From contig JACQYW010000013.1 of NCBI GenBank assembly GCA_016208015.1, forward strand, positions 223,048-287,047: a DNA stretch of 64,000 nucleotides, written 5' to 3'. The DNA is from Nitrosomonadales bacterium. Lineage in GTDB: Bacteria; Pseudomonadota; Gammaproteobacteria; Burkholderiales; Gallionellaceae. The position numbers and the translations under genes were made by a program. Of the stretch, positions 44,531 to 53,211 are shown piece by piece. The notes below the pieces were generated by a model. That model was not told the origin of the DNA. It worked only from the letters and a program-made list of their open reading frames with translations, and ran no database searches. How positions within the stretch are numbered: position 1 is the first letter of the stretch; each line of letters starts with the position of its first letter.

Positions 44531-45010
44531 ATGAAAAGAACCGTTTTGATGCTGTCCCTCGCTGCGAGCCTGCTGGGCATCGCGCCGGTCGCCCATGCCG
44601 ATCTGAACAGTTTCCTACAGAGCGTGAACAAGCAGGCCTTGTCCGACATCAGGAACTTCAACGACATGCTGAGCAGGCAGTTCGGCATTCCGGTGCCGGA
44701 TGTCGATGCGATCGTCAGGCGCGTGCCCGATCCGGCAGATGCGTTCATGATCCTCCAACTGGGGGAGATGGCGCATGTGGCGCCGGCGTTGGTGCTGCAG
44801 AAATATGAGCGCAGCAAGGGCAAGGGCTGGGGCAATCTGGCCAGGGAACTGGGCATCAAGCCGGGCTCGCGCGAGTTCCATGCCTTGAAGCGCGGAGATC
44901 TGTCTTTTACCGGTGAACGCGGCGGTATGGCGATGGAGCGCAAGGGTGGCGGGCAGGGCAGTGGGCGTGAGCACGGCAACAGCAAGGGCAAGGGCCGCGA
45001 CAAGGATTGA
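44531..45010 (+). CDS. periplasmic protein, unknown function
   Basis: 159 residues with GGAGG upstream. Signal peptide (LAASLLGIAPVAHA), a helical domain of about 100 residues (VDAIVRRVPDPADAFMILQL; KGKGWGNLARELGIKPGS) and a Gly/Lys/Arg-rich tail. No named family recognised. It precedes mrcB by 74 bp in the same direction. Confidence 0.75.
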   Translation: MKRTVLMLSLAASLLGIAPVAHADLNSFLQSVNKQALSDIRNFNDMLSRQFGIPVPDVDAIVRRVPDPADAFMILQLGEMAHVAPALVLQKYERSKGKGWGNLARELGIKPGSREFHALKRGDLSFTGERGGMAMERKGGGQGSGREHGNSKGKGRDKD

Positions 45011-45084
45011 GCGCGCTCTGTCGACTGGCAGCTGCAGCGGTTGTATCCGTATGAATCTTTCAAACATTTGCAGGTAAACACACG

Positions 45085-47478
45085 ATGAAGTTGCCGGTTC
45101 TGCCCTGGAACATCTCCCTTCCTGCTTTCCTGAGATCACATGGCAAGGCGCTGCGCGTGACCGCGCTGTTGTTGCTGCTGGCGCTGTCCGGTTACATCTT
45201 CTATCTCGACGTCACCATCCGCGAGGCTTTCGAGGGGCGCAAGTTCGCGTTGCCGGCGCGTGTCTACGGCCGCGCGCTGGAGGTGTATCCGGGCCTGAGG
45301 CTGACCCCCGCGCAATTCGTGGACGAACTGCGCACGGTCGGTTATCGAGAGAACCCGGAGCCGAACGAGGCGGGGACCTACAAGCACACCATGAACGGAT
45401 TGGAGTTCTCGACCCGGGAATTCGTGTTCGGCGACGGCCCGCAGGCAGCGCAGCGTCTGCGCATCGAATTCGCCGAGGGCGCGGTGGCGCTGTTGCAGGA
45501 GCGCGGCACGACTGACACTGACTTGCCGCTGGTGCGCATCGAACCGCCGCTCATCGGCGGCATCTATCCCGGCCACAACGAGGACCGCGCGCTGTTGAAG
45601 CTCGACCAGGTTCCCAAGCCGCTGATCGATGCGCTGGTATCCATCGAGGACCGCAAGTTCTATTCGCACTGGGGCATAGACCCGCGCGGCATTGCGCGCG
45701 CGCTGTACAAGACCGTCACCGGGCAGCGCATCGAGGGCGGCAGCACGATCACCCAGCAACTGGTGAAGAACTTCTTCCTGACTTCCGAGCGCACGCTGAC
45801 GCGCAAGGGCACCGAAGTGCTGATGGCCATGCTGCTGGAGCTGCACTACGGCAAGGACGAGATACTCGAGACCTATCTCAACGAGATATTCCTGGGGCAG
45901 GATGCCACGCGCGCCATCCACGGTTTCGGGCTGGCCAGCCATTTTTATTTCGACCGCCCGCTCGACCGGCTGGAGCTGCAGGAGATCGCGACACTGGTCG
46001 GCATGGTCAAAGGTCCGGCCGTGTATGACCCGCGCAAGAGCCCCGACCTGACGCTGCAGCGGCGCAACATCGTGTTGCAGGAGATGGTGCGGCTGAGCGC
46101 CATCACCCAGGCGCAGTTCGTCGAGGCGCGCCAGAAGCCGCTGGGCGTGATCCATCGCGCGCCCACCGGCACTTCGCCGTATCCGGCTTTTCTGCAGTAT
46201 GTGCATCGCCAGTTGCAGCGCGACTATCGCGAGGAGGATCTGCGCAGCGAAGGCTTGCGCATCTTCACCACGCTGGACCCGCGTGTGCAGCGCCAGGCGG
46301 AGGAGGCGTTGACGCTGCGCCTCGCGGAGATCGAGAAGGCGCGCAGGATGCCCGCGAAGACGCTGGAGGGCGCGGTGGTGGTGAGCAGCACGCAGAACGG
46401 CGAGATACAGGCGCTGGTGGGCGGACGCGAGGCGCGTTATGCCGGATACAACCGCGCCATCGATGCGCAGCGCCCGATCGGTTCGCTGGCCAAGCCTATC
46501 GTGTTCCTGACTGCGCTGGAGGCCCCGGACCGCTATACGCTGATCACGCCGCTGGATGACAGCGCGCTGGTATTGCGCCAGGCCGGTACCAGCGACTGGA
46601 AGCCGCAGAACTACGATCACCAGTTCCACGGCCAGGTGCCGCTGCACACCGCGCTGGCTCATTCCTACAACGTGTCGACCGCGCGTCTCGGCATCGATCT
46701 CGGTGTCGACAACATCCTCGACAAGCTGCCTTTGTACGGCATCGAAAGGCGCCCGCCGTCTTATGCCTCGTCGCTGCTGGGCGCGTTCGAGCTTTCCCCC
46801 ATCGAGGTGGCGCAGCTTTACCAGACCTTCGCCGACAACGGCTTCCGCACGCCTTTGCGCGCCATTCGCGAGATCGTGACTGCCGACGGCCAGCCGCTGC
46901 AGCGTTACCCGCTCAATGTCGAGCCGGTCGCTCCGGCGGCGCCGGTCTATCTGCTGACCTCGGCCTTGCAGGGCGTGGTGAGCGCGGGCACGGCCAAATC
47001 GCTGGGCAACTGGGTGCCCGCCGAAGTGAAGGTGGCTGGCAAGACCGGTACCACCGACGATCTGCGCGACAGCTGGTTCGCCGGATACACCGGTGATCGT
47101 GTGGCGGTGGTGTGGGTGGGACGCGACGACAACAAGCCTTCGGGATTGACCGGCGCATCGGGCGCGATGACCGTGTGGGGCGAGATGATGAAGAACATCC
47201 AGCCCGAACCGCTGGAGCCGGCGATGCCGGAGGATGTCGAACTGGTGAATGTCGATCCGGTGACCGGGCTGCGCTACATCGAGGAATGCAGGACCGGCGT
47301 GCCGATGCCGTTCATCAAGGGCTCTGCGCCGACCGAAGTCTCGGGATGCGCATTCGCATCCGCGGAAACGGGGCACGCCGGCGATGATCCGGCTGTTGGG
47401 GCTGAAGTGAAGCCGGAAGTGAAACCCGGGATAAAGCAGGAACCGGAGAAGAGCTGGTTGCAGAGGATATTCGATTGA
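45085..47478 (+). CDS. mrcB: penicillin-binding protein 1B
   Basis: 797 residues, a class A bifunctional peptidoglycan synthase. N-terminal helix (about 24-42), UB2H-like region, GT51 transglycosylase with catalytic Glu188 in EDRKFYSHWG and RALYKTVTGQRIEGGSTITQ, then transpeptidase with Ser467 (SLAK), SYN at 527-529 and KTGTT at 653. Length is typical. The next gene, a TPR lipoprotein, overlaps its stop. Confidence 0.95.
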   Translation: MKLPVLPWNISLPAFLRSHGKALRVTALLLLLALSGYIFYLDVTIREAFEGRKFALPARVYGRALEVYPGLRLTPAQFVDELRTVGYRENPEPNEAGTYKHTMNGLEFSTREFVFGDGPQAAQRLRIEFAEGAVALLQERGTTDTDLPLVRIEPPLIGGIYPGHNEDRALLKLDQVPKPLIDALVSIEDRKFYSHWGIDPRGIARALYKTVTGQRIEGGSTITQQLVKNFFLTSERTLTRKGTEVLMAMLLELHYGKDEILETYLNEIFLGQDATRAIHGFGLASHFYFDRPLDRLELQEIATLVGMVKGPAVYDPRKSPDLTLQRRNIVLQEMVRLSAITQAQFVEARQKPLGVIHRAPTGTSPYPAFLQYVHRQLQRDYREEDLRSEGLRIFTTLDPRVQRQAEEALTLRLAEIEKARRMPAKTLEGAVVVSSTQNGEIQALVGGREARYAGYNRAIDAQRPIGSLAKPIVFLTALEAPDRYTLITPLDDSALVLRQAGTSDWKPQNYDHQFHGQVPLHTALAHSYNVSTARLGIDLGVDNILDKLPLYGIERRPPSYASSLLGAFELSPIEVAQLYQTFADNGFRTPLRAIREIVTADGQPLQRYPLNVEPVAPAAPVYLLTSALQGVVSAGTAKSLGNWVPAEVKVAGKTGTTDDLRDSWFAGYTGDRVAVVWVGRDDNKPSGLTGASGAMTVWGEMMKNIQPEPLEPAMPEDVELVNVDPVTGLRYIEECRTGVPMPFIKGSAPTEVSGCAFASAETGHAGDDPAVGAEVKPEVKPGIKQEPEKSWLQRIFD

Positions 47479-48011
47479 TGGATCGCACCGTTTTGTTTTT
47501 TGCCGCAGCATTGCTGCTGTTGCTGGCCGGATGTGCCAGTGCACCCAAACAGCCAACCGCAACGTCCGCGATGCCCGCAGATATCCCGCAGGCGGAGATG
47601 CCTGTGCTGTCCGGCGGCGTCATCGTGGAACCCGAGCCCGGACCGGCGATGTCCGGCAACAGGGCCGTGATCGCCCTGCTGGACCGGGCGCAGCTCGACA
47701 ATGCGGCAGGGCAGCGCGAGGCGGCAGGTGCATCGCTTGAACGCGCACTGCGCATCGAGCCGCGCAATGCCTGGCTGTGGCATGAGCTGGCGCAATTGCG
47801 CCTGACCCAGGGGCAATATGCGCAGGCGATAACGCTCGCACGCAAATCGAACAGCTTCGCGGGCCGCGAACGCCGTGTGCAAGCCATGAACTGGAAGGTG
47901 ATAGCCAATGCCCGTGTCGCACAGGGCGACTCCGCGGGCGCCGAACAGGCGTTCAAGACCGCGACGGAGCTTGAGCAGGCTGCGCAAACAGGGGCGATGC
48001 CGGCTTTCTGA
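47478..48011 (+). CDS. TPR lipoprotein coupled to PBP1B
   Basis: 177 residues from ATG 47478, overlapping the mrcB stop codon. Signal peptide with lipobox LLAGC, a Pro/Ala linker, then two TPR-like units (VIALLDRAQLDNAAGQREAA; LRLTQGQYAQAITLARKSN). A TPR lipoprotein directly after mrcB is frequent in betaproteobacteria; by position it could adjust PBP1B in the way CpoB or LpoB do in E. coli, but it is not their sequence homologue as far as I can see. Confidence 0.82.
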   Translation: MDRTVLFFAAALLLLLAGCASAPKQPTATSAMPADIPQAEMPVLSGGVIVEPEPGPAMSGNRAVIALLDRAQLDNAAGQREAAGASLERALRIEPRNAWLWHELAQLRLTQGQYAQAITLARKSNSFAGRERRVQAMNWKVIANARVAQGDSAGAEQAFKTATELEQAAQTGAMPAF

Positions 48012-48154
48012 TCCAAACTTCAACGCGGGTTGTTCAGGCGGGTTGAAATGCATTGAAAGTACCGTGGGCGAACTGCTTAACAATTGAACGACAATGGGGC
48101 AAACTGCCCCCTGGTTCTGTATCCTTTGCGCGTTTGATTCGAATGGGGGCTGAT

Positions 48155-49012
48155 ATGAACAAGCTACTGGTCAATCTGATGTTGTGTCTGACGCTTGCCG
48201 TGCCTGCCGCGGCCATGGCCGGGCAGGCCGATTCCGATGCGGGGGATACGGCCGGCAAACAATCCCAATCGCTTCCGGCTGATAAGGCGGGAATCTATAT
48301 CTATCGCAACAGCGGCTGGATGGGCAAGGCGCAAACCAAATCCGTCTGGTTCGATGGCCAGCTTCTGGGGGGCTTGCCCAATGAGTCGTTCTTTTTTCTG
48401 GAGATAGCACCCGGCGAGCACACCCTGTCGTCCCAGGCGGAGCCGGGACAGAACGATCTGCATTTCAGCGTGAAGGCAGGAAAGAGTTATTACTTCAATC
48501 AGGTGTTCTCGCGCAAGGTGCCCGTTGTGGGTGCGCTGATCGGCGCGTTTGTCAGCGTTGCAAAATTCGAGGCGGTCGGTGATGAAGACGGTCAGACGAA
48601 TGTGTTGAGCTGCGAGCAGGTGCAGGTGAAGAATTTCTCGGTCACCGGCATAGTTCAACCGGACTGTGTCTCGGCGCTTGAATCCGATCCCGAGTTGAAG
48701 CCGATCAGCAAGAAGGTCGCGTTGAGCGGGAAAGAGGATAACTTGTTCAGTTTGTTGTCTCTCGATGAGCGCCCTGCCAAGAGCGAGCGCAAGGTGATCG
48801 CAAAATGGGGGAGCAAGCGCGAGCGTTGCTTCAATGCCAACCCGCCGCCGCGCGATAACTATCACCAGATCAGCGTCGATGCATTCAACCGCGGCCAGAA
48901 GCTGATACTGGAATTGAGCAAGGGCGAGATGACCTACGGCCAATTCGCCGAACGCCGCAAAGAGATCAAACAGACCAGTCTGACTGAAGCCCAGGCGCTG
49001 CAGAAGGATTGA
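48155..49012 (+). CDS. DUF2846-like exported protein
   Basis: 285 residues from ATG 48155 (GGGGGC upstream). Signal peptide (LMLCLTLAVPAAAMA). The segment KAGIYIYRNSGWMGKAQTKSVWFDGQLLG...FFFLEIAPGEHTL fits DUF2846. The C-terminal 100 residues are charged and helical. Function unknown. Confidence 0.75.
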   Translation: MNKLLVNLMLCLTLAVPAAAMAGQADSDAGDTAGKQSQSLPADKAGIYIYRNSGWMGKAQTKSVWFDGQLLGGLPNESFFFLEIAPGEHTLSSQAEPGQNDLHFSVKAGKSYYFNQVFSRKVPVVGALIGAFVSVAKFEAVGDEDGQTNVLSCEQVQVKNFSVTGIVQPDCVSALESDPELKPISKKVALSGKEDNLFSLLSLDERPAKSERKVIAKWGSKRERCFNANPPPRDNYHQISVDAFNRGQKLILELSKGEMTYGQFAERRKEIKQTSLTEAQALQKD

Positions 49013-49048
49013 GCCGATGGGCGTCTGCCTTGACTGTTCACAATAGAC

Positions 49049-49060
49049 GGGTTTAAACCC
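49049..49060. promoter_or_regulatory. 12-bp palindrome upstream of the HD-GYP gene
   Basis: GGGTTTAAACCC is a perfect palindrome 51 bp before the start. TTGACT at 49030-49035 and TTTAAA (49052-49057) could form a -35/-10 pair with 16-bp spacing, in which case the palindrome overlaps the -10 and could be an operator. Speculative. Confidence 0.35.
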
Positions 49061-49110
49061 GCATGGTGCATGCTAGTATTCCGGCGTGATCCGGAATCGG
49101 GAGAAGCGAG

Positions 49111-50667
49111 TTGGATAAGAAGGAAGAGATGCTGGCCATCAGCAGGCTGGTATTTGAATTGACCATCACCAGCAGCACGACTTCGGACATGGATGTGTTG
49201 CTGGAGCGGCTGTTCGAGATATTGAAGGACTACCCGGATATCCGGACCGAGCAACGCGGCGCGTTCCTTTTGCTCAATCCGCGCGGTCGTTACTTTCAAA
49301 TCGCCCAATTCGGCATGGCGCCCGCCTGGGATACTCTGTTGAACTTCGACACCGCCGCATTCTCCTCCCCCGTTATTGCCGAATATTGTCTGGTGCAGGA
49401 CATCGTGCAGGTGAACTCTGTCGACGAGCCTGCCAGTGCGCCCGAGCGCGTGCTGTTATTGCCGCTGCACATCGAAGATCAGGGAATCGGTTACGCAGTG
49501 ATATTCGTTTCCCCGGCTTGCGAGCTGAGCGAGATCTTCCTGGATTTCTTCAACGATCTGGCGCGGGCCTTGTCCGGCCTGGTGCAGCGCACACTGTCCG
49601 GCGAGACTTTGCGCCTCCGCGAACTCGAACTGGAAGAGGCACGCGCCGATGCGATCCGCAGCCTTGGGGTCGCTTCGGAATACCGCGACAACGAGACCGG
49701 CTGGCACATCATGCGCATGACCAACTTCGCCCACGCCATCGCCAAGTGCATGGGCTTGCCGCAAGAGCAGAGCGAGCTGCTGTTCGTGGCCGCGCCCATG
49801 CACGACGTGGGCAAGATCGGCATCGCCGATGCGGTGTTGCTCAAACCGGGCAAGCTGACCGAGGAAGAGTTCGAGGTCATGAAGAAGCATACCGATATCG
49901 GTGTCACCATCCTGAAAGGGAACGATGCGCTGATCACGGCCGCGCGCGAGATCGCCGGTTCGCACCATGAGCACTGGGACGGCAAGGGTTATCCCGCCGG
50001 GCTGAAAGGGGACGCGATACCTCTGCTGGCCCGGATATGCTCGGTGGCCGATGTGTTCGATGCGCTGACATCGACGCGCCCGTACAAGGATCCGTGGTCG
50101 GTCCCGTCCGCTTACGATTGGGTCATGTCTGAGTCGGGCAAGTATTTCGATCCGACCGTGGTGCGGGCGTTCGACGAGGCGATGCCGGAGATATTGCGCA
50201 TCCGCGAGCTCTATCGCGATGACATCATCGACCCCAAGCAGGTACTGACCCTGCCACCAGTCAAGCACCGCGAGGACGCCTGGCTACCCTGGGACGAGAA
50301 GTTGAGCATCGGCATCGATGTCATCGACGAGCATCACCGCTATCTGTTCGATTTGATCAACGACCTGTATGTCGTGGTCATCACCAAACGCGGCGCGCGT
50401 GATGTGGCAAGGTTGATCAAGTCGCTGGATGCCTATGCGAAGATCCATTTCCGCGCGGAGGAGCAGATGATGATCCATTACGGCTACGCGGGACTCGATC
50501 AGCAATTGCAGCAGCACCATGCGTTCGAGGAGAAGATCCAGGAATTCTACGAGGAGCTGCATGCCAATCCGCTGGTCGCGCAGTTCGATGTGCTCTCCTA
50601 TTTGCGCGGCTGGCTCATCCACCATATCCGCGTCGAGGATGCGAAGTTGGTCGCTCTGGTGCGATGA
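49111..50667 (+). CDS. GAF-like / HD-GYP / bacteriohemerythrin protein
   Basis: 518 residues from TTG 49111 (GGGAG upstream); ATG 49129 is an alternative. Residues about 8-165 look like a GAF sensor; 185-380 are an HD-GYP c-di-GMP phosphodiesterase with HDVGKIGI (231-238) and HHEHWDGKGYP (285-295); 393-518 are a bacteriohemerythrin with di-iron ligands in DEHHRYLF (His408/409), HFRAEE (His446, Glu450), HH at 469-470 and HHIRVED (His504/505, Asp510). This predicts oxygen- or NO-dependent control of c-di-GMP breakdown. Confidence 0.92.
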   Translation: MDKKEEMLAISRLVFELTITSSTTSDMDVLLERLFEILKDYPDIRTEQRGAFLLLNPRGRYFQIAQFGMAPAWDTLLNFDTAAFSSPVIAEYCLVQDIVQVNSVDEPASAPERVLLLPLHIEDQGIGYAVIFVSPACELSEIFLDFFNDLARALSGLVQRTLSGETLRLRELELEEARADAIRSLGVASEYRDNETGWHIMRMTNFAHAIAKCMGLPQEQSELLFVAAPMHDVGKIGIADAVLLKPGKLTEEEFEVMKKHTDIGVTILKGNDALITAAREIAGSHHEHWDGKGYPAGLKGDAIPLLARICSVADVFDALTSTRPYKDPWSVPSAYDWVMSESGKYFDPTVVRAFDEAMPEILRIRELYRDDIIDPKQVLTLPPVKHREDAWLPWDEKLSIGIDVIDEHHRYLFDLINDLYVVVITKRGARDVARLIKSLDAYAKIHFRAEEQMMIHYGYAGLDQQLQQHHAFEEKIQEFYEELHANPLVAQFDVLSYLRGWLIHHIRVEDAKLVALVR

Positions 50668-50704
50668 CTGCCTGCCGGTGAGCGGGCGGGCACGGTCTGA
50701 CTGA

Positions 50705-50728
50705 GGGGGCCGCAGCCCCCATATTTTT
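50705..50728 (+). terminator. Rho-independent terminator
   Basis: GGGGGC (50705-50710) and GCCCCC (50715-50720) with CGCA loop, then ATATTTTT. It separates the HD-GYP-hemerythrin gene from the next unit. Confidence 0.75.
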
Positions 50729-50795
50729 CCGGCAAGGTGTGTTTTCCCGCTGCTGCGATTAGAATCACGCCATTATTTTTCGGGAGTGTCGTTCG

Positions 50796-51320
50796 ATGAC
50801 TCTGCTATTGAAGCAGTTGTTCGCGCTGGTGCGCTTGCTCAATTCCGACACAGGAACCAACCAGATCGCTGCGGGCGTCGCCTGCGGCCTGGTCCTCGGG
50901 TTCGCGCCGATGTTGTCATTGCAGGCCTTGCTGGTGTTTGTGTGCATGTTCCTGTTCCGTATCCAGATCGGCGCCGCGCTGACCTCGGCGTTCTTTTTCG
51001 CGCTGGTGGCGTGGGTGTTCGACCCGGTCTCGCATCGGGTCGGCTCGGCCATCCTCGAAACCGAAGCGCTACAGCCGCTGTTCACCACGCTGTACAACAT
51101 GCCGCTGGTTCCGCTCACCCGCTTCTACAACAGCGTGGTGATGGGGGCAGGCGTGATCAGCGTCCTGCTGGCACTGCCGGTGTTCTTAGGCAGCAAACGC
51201 CTGATCGTGGCCTATCGCGTGAAGGTGGTGGCGCGCTTCAAGAGCAGTCCGTTCTGGAAGCTGTGGAGCGGCACGGCATTCTTCAAATGGTATGCGACCT
51301 ATGACAAGCTCCATGGATAA
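50796..51320 (+). CDS. TIGR03546-family (DUF2062) membrane protein
   Basis: 174 residues, about three helices, with ALTSAFFFALVAWVFDPVSH and AGVACGLVLGFAPMLSLQALL. Families TIGR03546 and TIGR03545 occur as neighbours, exactly as here, which supports both names. Function unknown. The 3' end overlaps the next gene. Confidence 0.82.
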   Translation: MTLLLKQLFALVRLLNSDTGTNQIAAGVACGLVLGFAPMLSLQALLVFVCMFLFRIQIGAALTSAFFFALVAWVFDPVSHRVGSAILETEALQPLFTTLYNMPLVPLTRFYNSVVMGAGVISVLLALPVFLGSKRLIVAYRVKVVARFKSSPFWKLWSGTAFFKWYATYDKLHG

Positions 51321-53205
51321 GCCAGTGAAGCAGCAGGGGCCGATACGCTTCGAGGCCGTCATCCCGATGCTGATCGTGGTCGGCCTGATCGTGTTGTATT
51401 TCTCGCTGTTCTTCGATACGCACTTGCGGCGCGGCATCGAATACGCCGCCGGGCAGGCCAACGGCGCCGAGGTGAACATCGGTCGTTTGAACACCAGCGT
51501 GTTCGACGCGTCGCTGCTCATCGCCGATGTGCAGATGACCAATCCGGCACAGCCCGAACGCAACCGCCTGCAGGTCGGCGAGATACGCTTCCGCATGCTG
51601 TGGGATGCGCTGCTGCGCGGCAAGGTGATGATCGACGAGGCGGCCATCGAGGACGTGCAGATCGACACGCCGCGCCAGCGCGCCGGATATGTGCTGCCGC
51701 CGGAGCCGGAGCAGGAAGACGGCCCGAGCGCGACCAACAGGATGCTGGCGCAGATGAAGGAGGAATTTTCCGGCAACGTGGTCGGCGACCTGGCCGCCAT
51801 TGCGGCCGGGACGAGTGCGTCGGAGCAGATCAAGGTGGCGGGCGAAGACCTGAAGAGCAGCGCCTACCTCGACGGGATACAGAAGTCGCTGGACGAGACC
51901 GAGCAGCAGTGGCGCGAGCGCATGGATGTCTTGCCCAAGGGCGAGGATTTCAAGGCGCTGCGCGACCGTCTGGCCAAGGTGCAGCTCAAGGATTTCAAGG
52001 ATGCGGCGCAGGTGCAGGCTTCGGTAAAAGAGCTGCAATCCATCCGCGACGAGTTCGATGCCAAATCCAAACCGGTCGGCGAGGCAGGTACGAAGTTGAC
52101 CGGGGACATGGGCGTCTTGCGCGGCTCGCTGGGCGATCTCGACCAGGTCGTGCGCGACGATGTGCGCGGCTTGCAGGCGCGCATGCATCTGCCGTCGCTG
52201 GATACCGCCACGCTGTCGCGCGCGCTGTTCGGCATGGATGTGCTGGGCCAGTTGCAGCAGGCGCGCGCTTACATGAACCAGGCGCGGCAATACATTCCCG
52301 CCAGGAGCGTGGAGAAGAAGGCCAAACCTGCGGCAAGCAAGAGCCGCAAGGGACGCGATTATGCCTTCGGCAAGCCCAAGGGTTACCCGGCCTTCTGGCT
52401 GCGGCGGGCGTTGCTCACATCGCGCCTGTCTGGCGAGCGCGGCCTCTCCGGCGAGATACTGGATGTGGCGACCGACCAGCAACTGGTCGGACGTCCGCTG
52501 GTCGCGACCCTCAAGGGCGACTTCCCGCAGCAGGGCGTCACCGGCGTCAAGGCCGAGCTGGTCATCGACCACCGCACGGCGGAACCCGTCGAACGCCTGA
52601 ATCTGGAAGTGGGGCGCTATGCGGTGGCCGGTCGTTCGCTGGTGAACAGCGAGAACGTGACGCTGGGGTTCGCCAAGGCGGCAGCGTCGAGCGGTTTCGT
52701 TGCGGAACTGCGCGGCGAGAAAGTCGATATGCGCTTGTCCAACCGTTTCGACGATGCGGCGTTCGAGACCACGGCCAAGTCCGCCGTGGTGCGCGAGATG
52801 ATGGCGGCCTCGGTCGCCGGGTTGAATACGGTGGGCCTGGATGCGCGCGTGAGCGGCAGTTGGAGCGACCTGGACTGGCGGTTGTCCACCAATCTGGCCG
52901 ACGCGCTGGCGAAGGGCATGGGCCGTTACCTGCAAGCCAAGATGGACGAGGCGCGGAAACGCATCGAGAACCTGGTCAACGACAAGATAGGCGAACAGAA
53001 GCAACGGCTGCTTGCGCGGCAGGGCGAACTCGATGCGCGCTACAAATCCCAGCTGGCCGAGCGCAAAGCGCAGGTCGACAAGATGCGCGCCGAGCTGGAC
53101 GGCGCGCGCAGCGAACTCGACAAGCGCAAGAACGCCGCAGTGGACGCCGAGAAGCAGAAGCTGAAACAGGAAGCGGGCAAATTGCTGGATAAATGGCGTA
53201 GATAA
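51292..53205 (+). CDS. TIGR03545-family protein
   Basis: 637 residues from ATG 51292 (in-frame ATGs at 51301 and 51313 also possible, all overlapping the upstream gene). One helix near residues 22-44, an AsmA-like beta-rich extracytoplasmic region (GAEVNIGRLNTSVFDASLLI), long coiled-coil sections (about 180-260 and 540-630) and a Lys-rich end. Partner of the TIGR03546 protein. The architecture suggests an envelope lipid- or membrane-linked function, but none is demonstrated. Confidence 0.82.
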   Translation: MRPMTSSMDKPVKQQGPIRFEAVIPMLIVVGLIVLYFSLFFDTHLRRGIEYAAGQANGAEVNIGRLNTSVFDASLLIADVQMTNPAQPERNRLQVGEIRFRMLWDALLRGKVMIDEAAIEDVQIDTPRQRAGYVLPPEPEQEDGPSATNRMLAQMKEEFSGNVVGDLAAIAAGTSASEQIKVAGEDLKSSAYLDGIQKSLDETEQQWRERMDVLPKGEDFKALRDRLAKVQLKDFKDAAQVQASVKELQSIRDEFDAKSKPVGEAGTKLTGDMGVLRGSLGDLDQVVRDDVRGLQARMHLPSLDTATLSRALFGMDVLGQLQQARAYMNQARQYIPARSVEKKAKPAASKSRKGRDYAFGKPKGYPAFWLRRALLTSRLSGERGLSGEILDVATDQQLVGRPLVATLKGDFPQQGVTGVKAELVIDHRTAEPVERLNLEVGRYAVAGRSLVNSENVTLGFAKAAASSGFVAELRGEKVDMRLSNRFDDAAFETTAKSAVVREMMAASVAGLNTVGLDARVSGSWSDLDWRLSTNLADALAKGMGRYLQAKMDEARKRIENLVNDKIGEQKQRLLARQGELDARYKSQLAERKAQVDKMRAELDGARSELDKRKNAAVDAEKQKLKQEAGKLLDKWRR

Positions 53206-53211
53206 TCGCGC

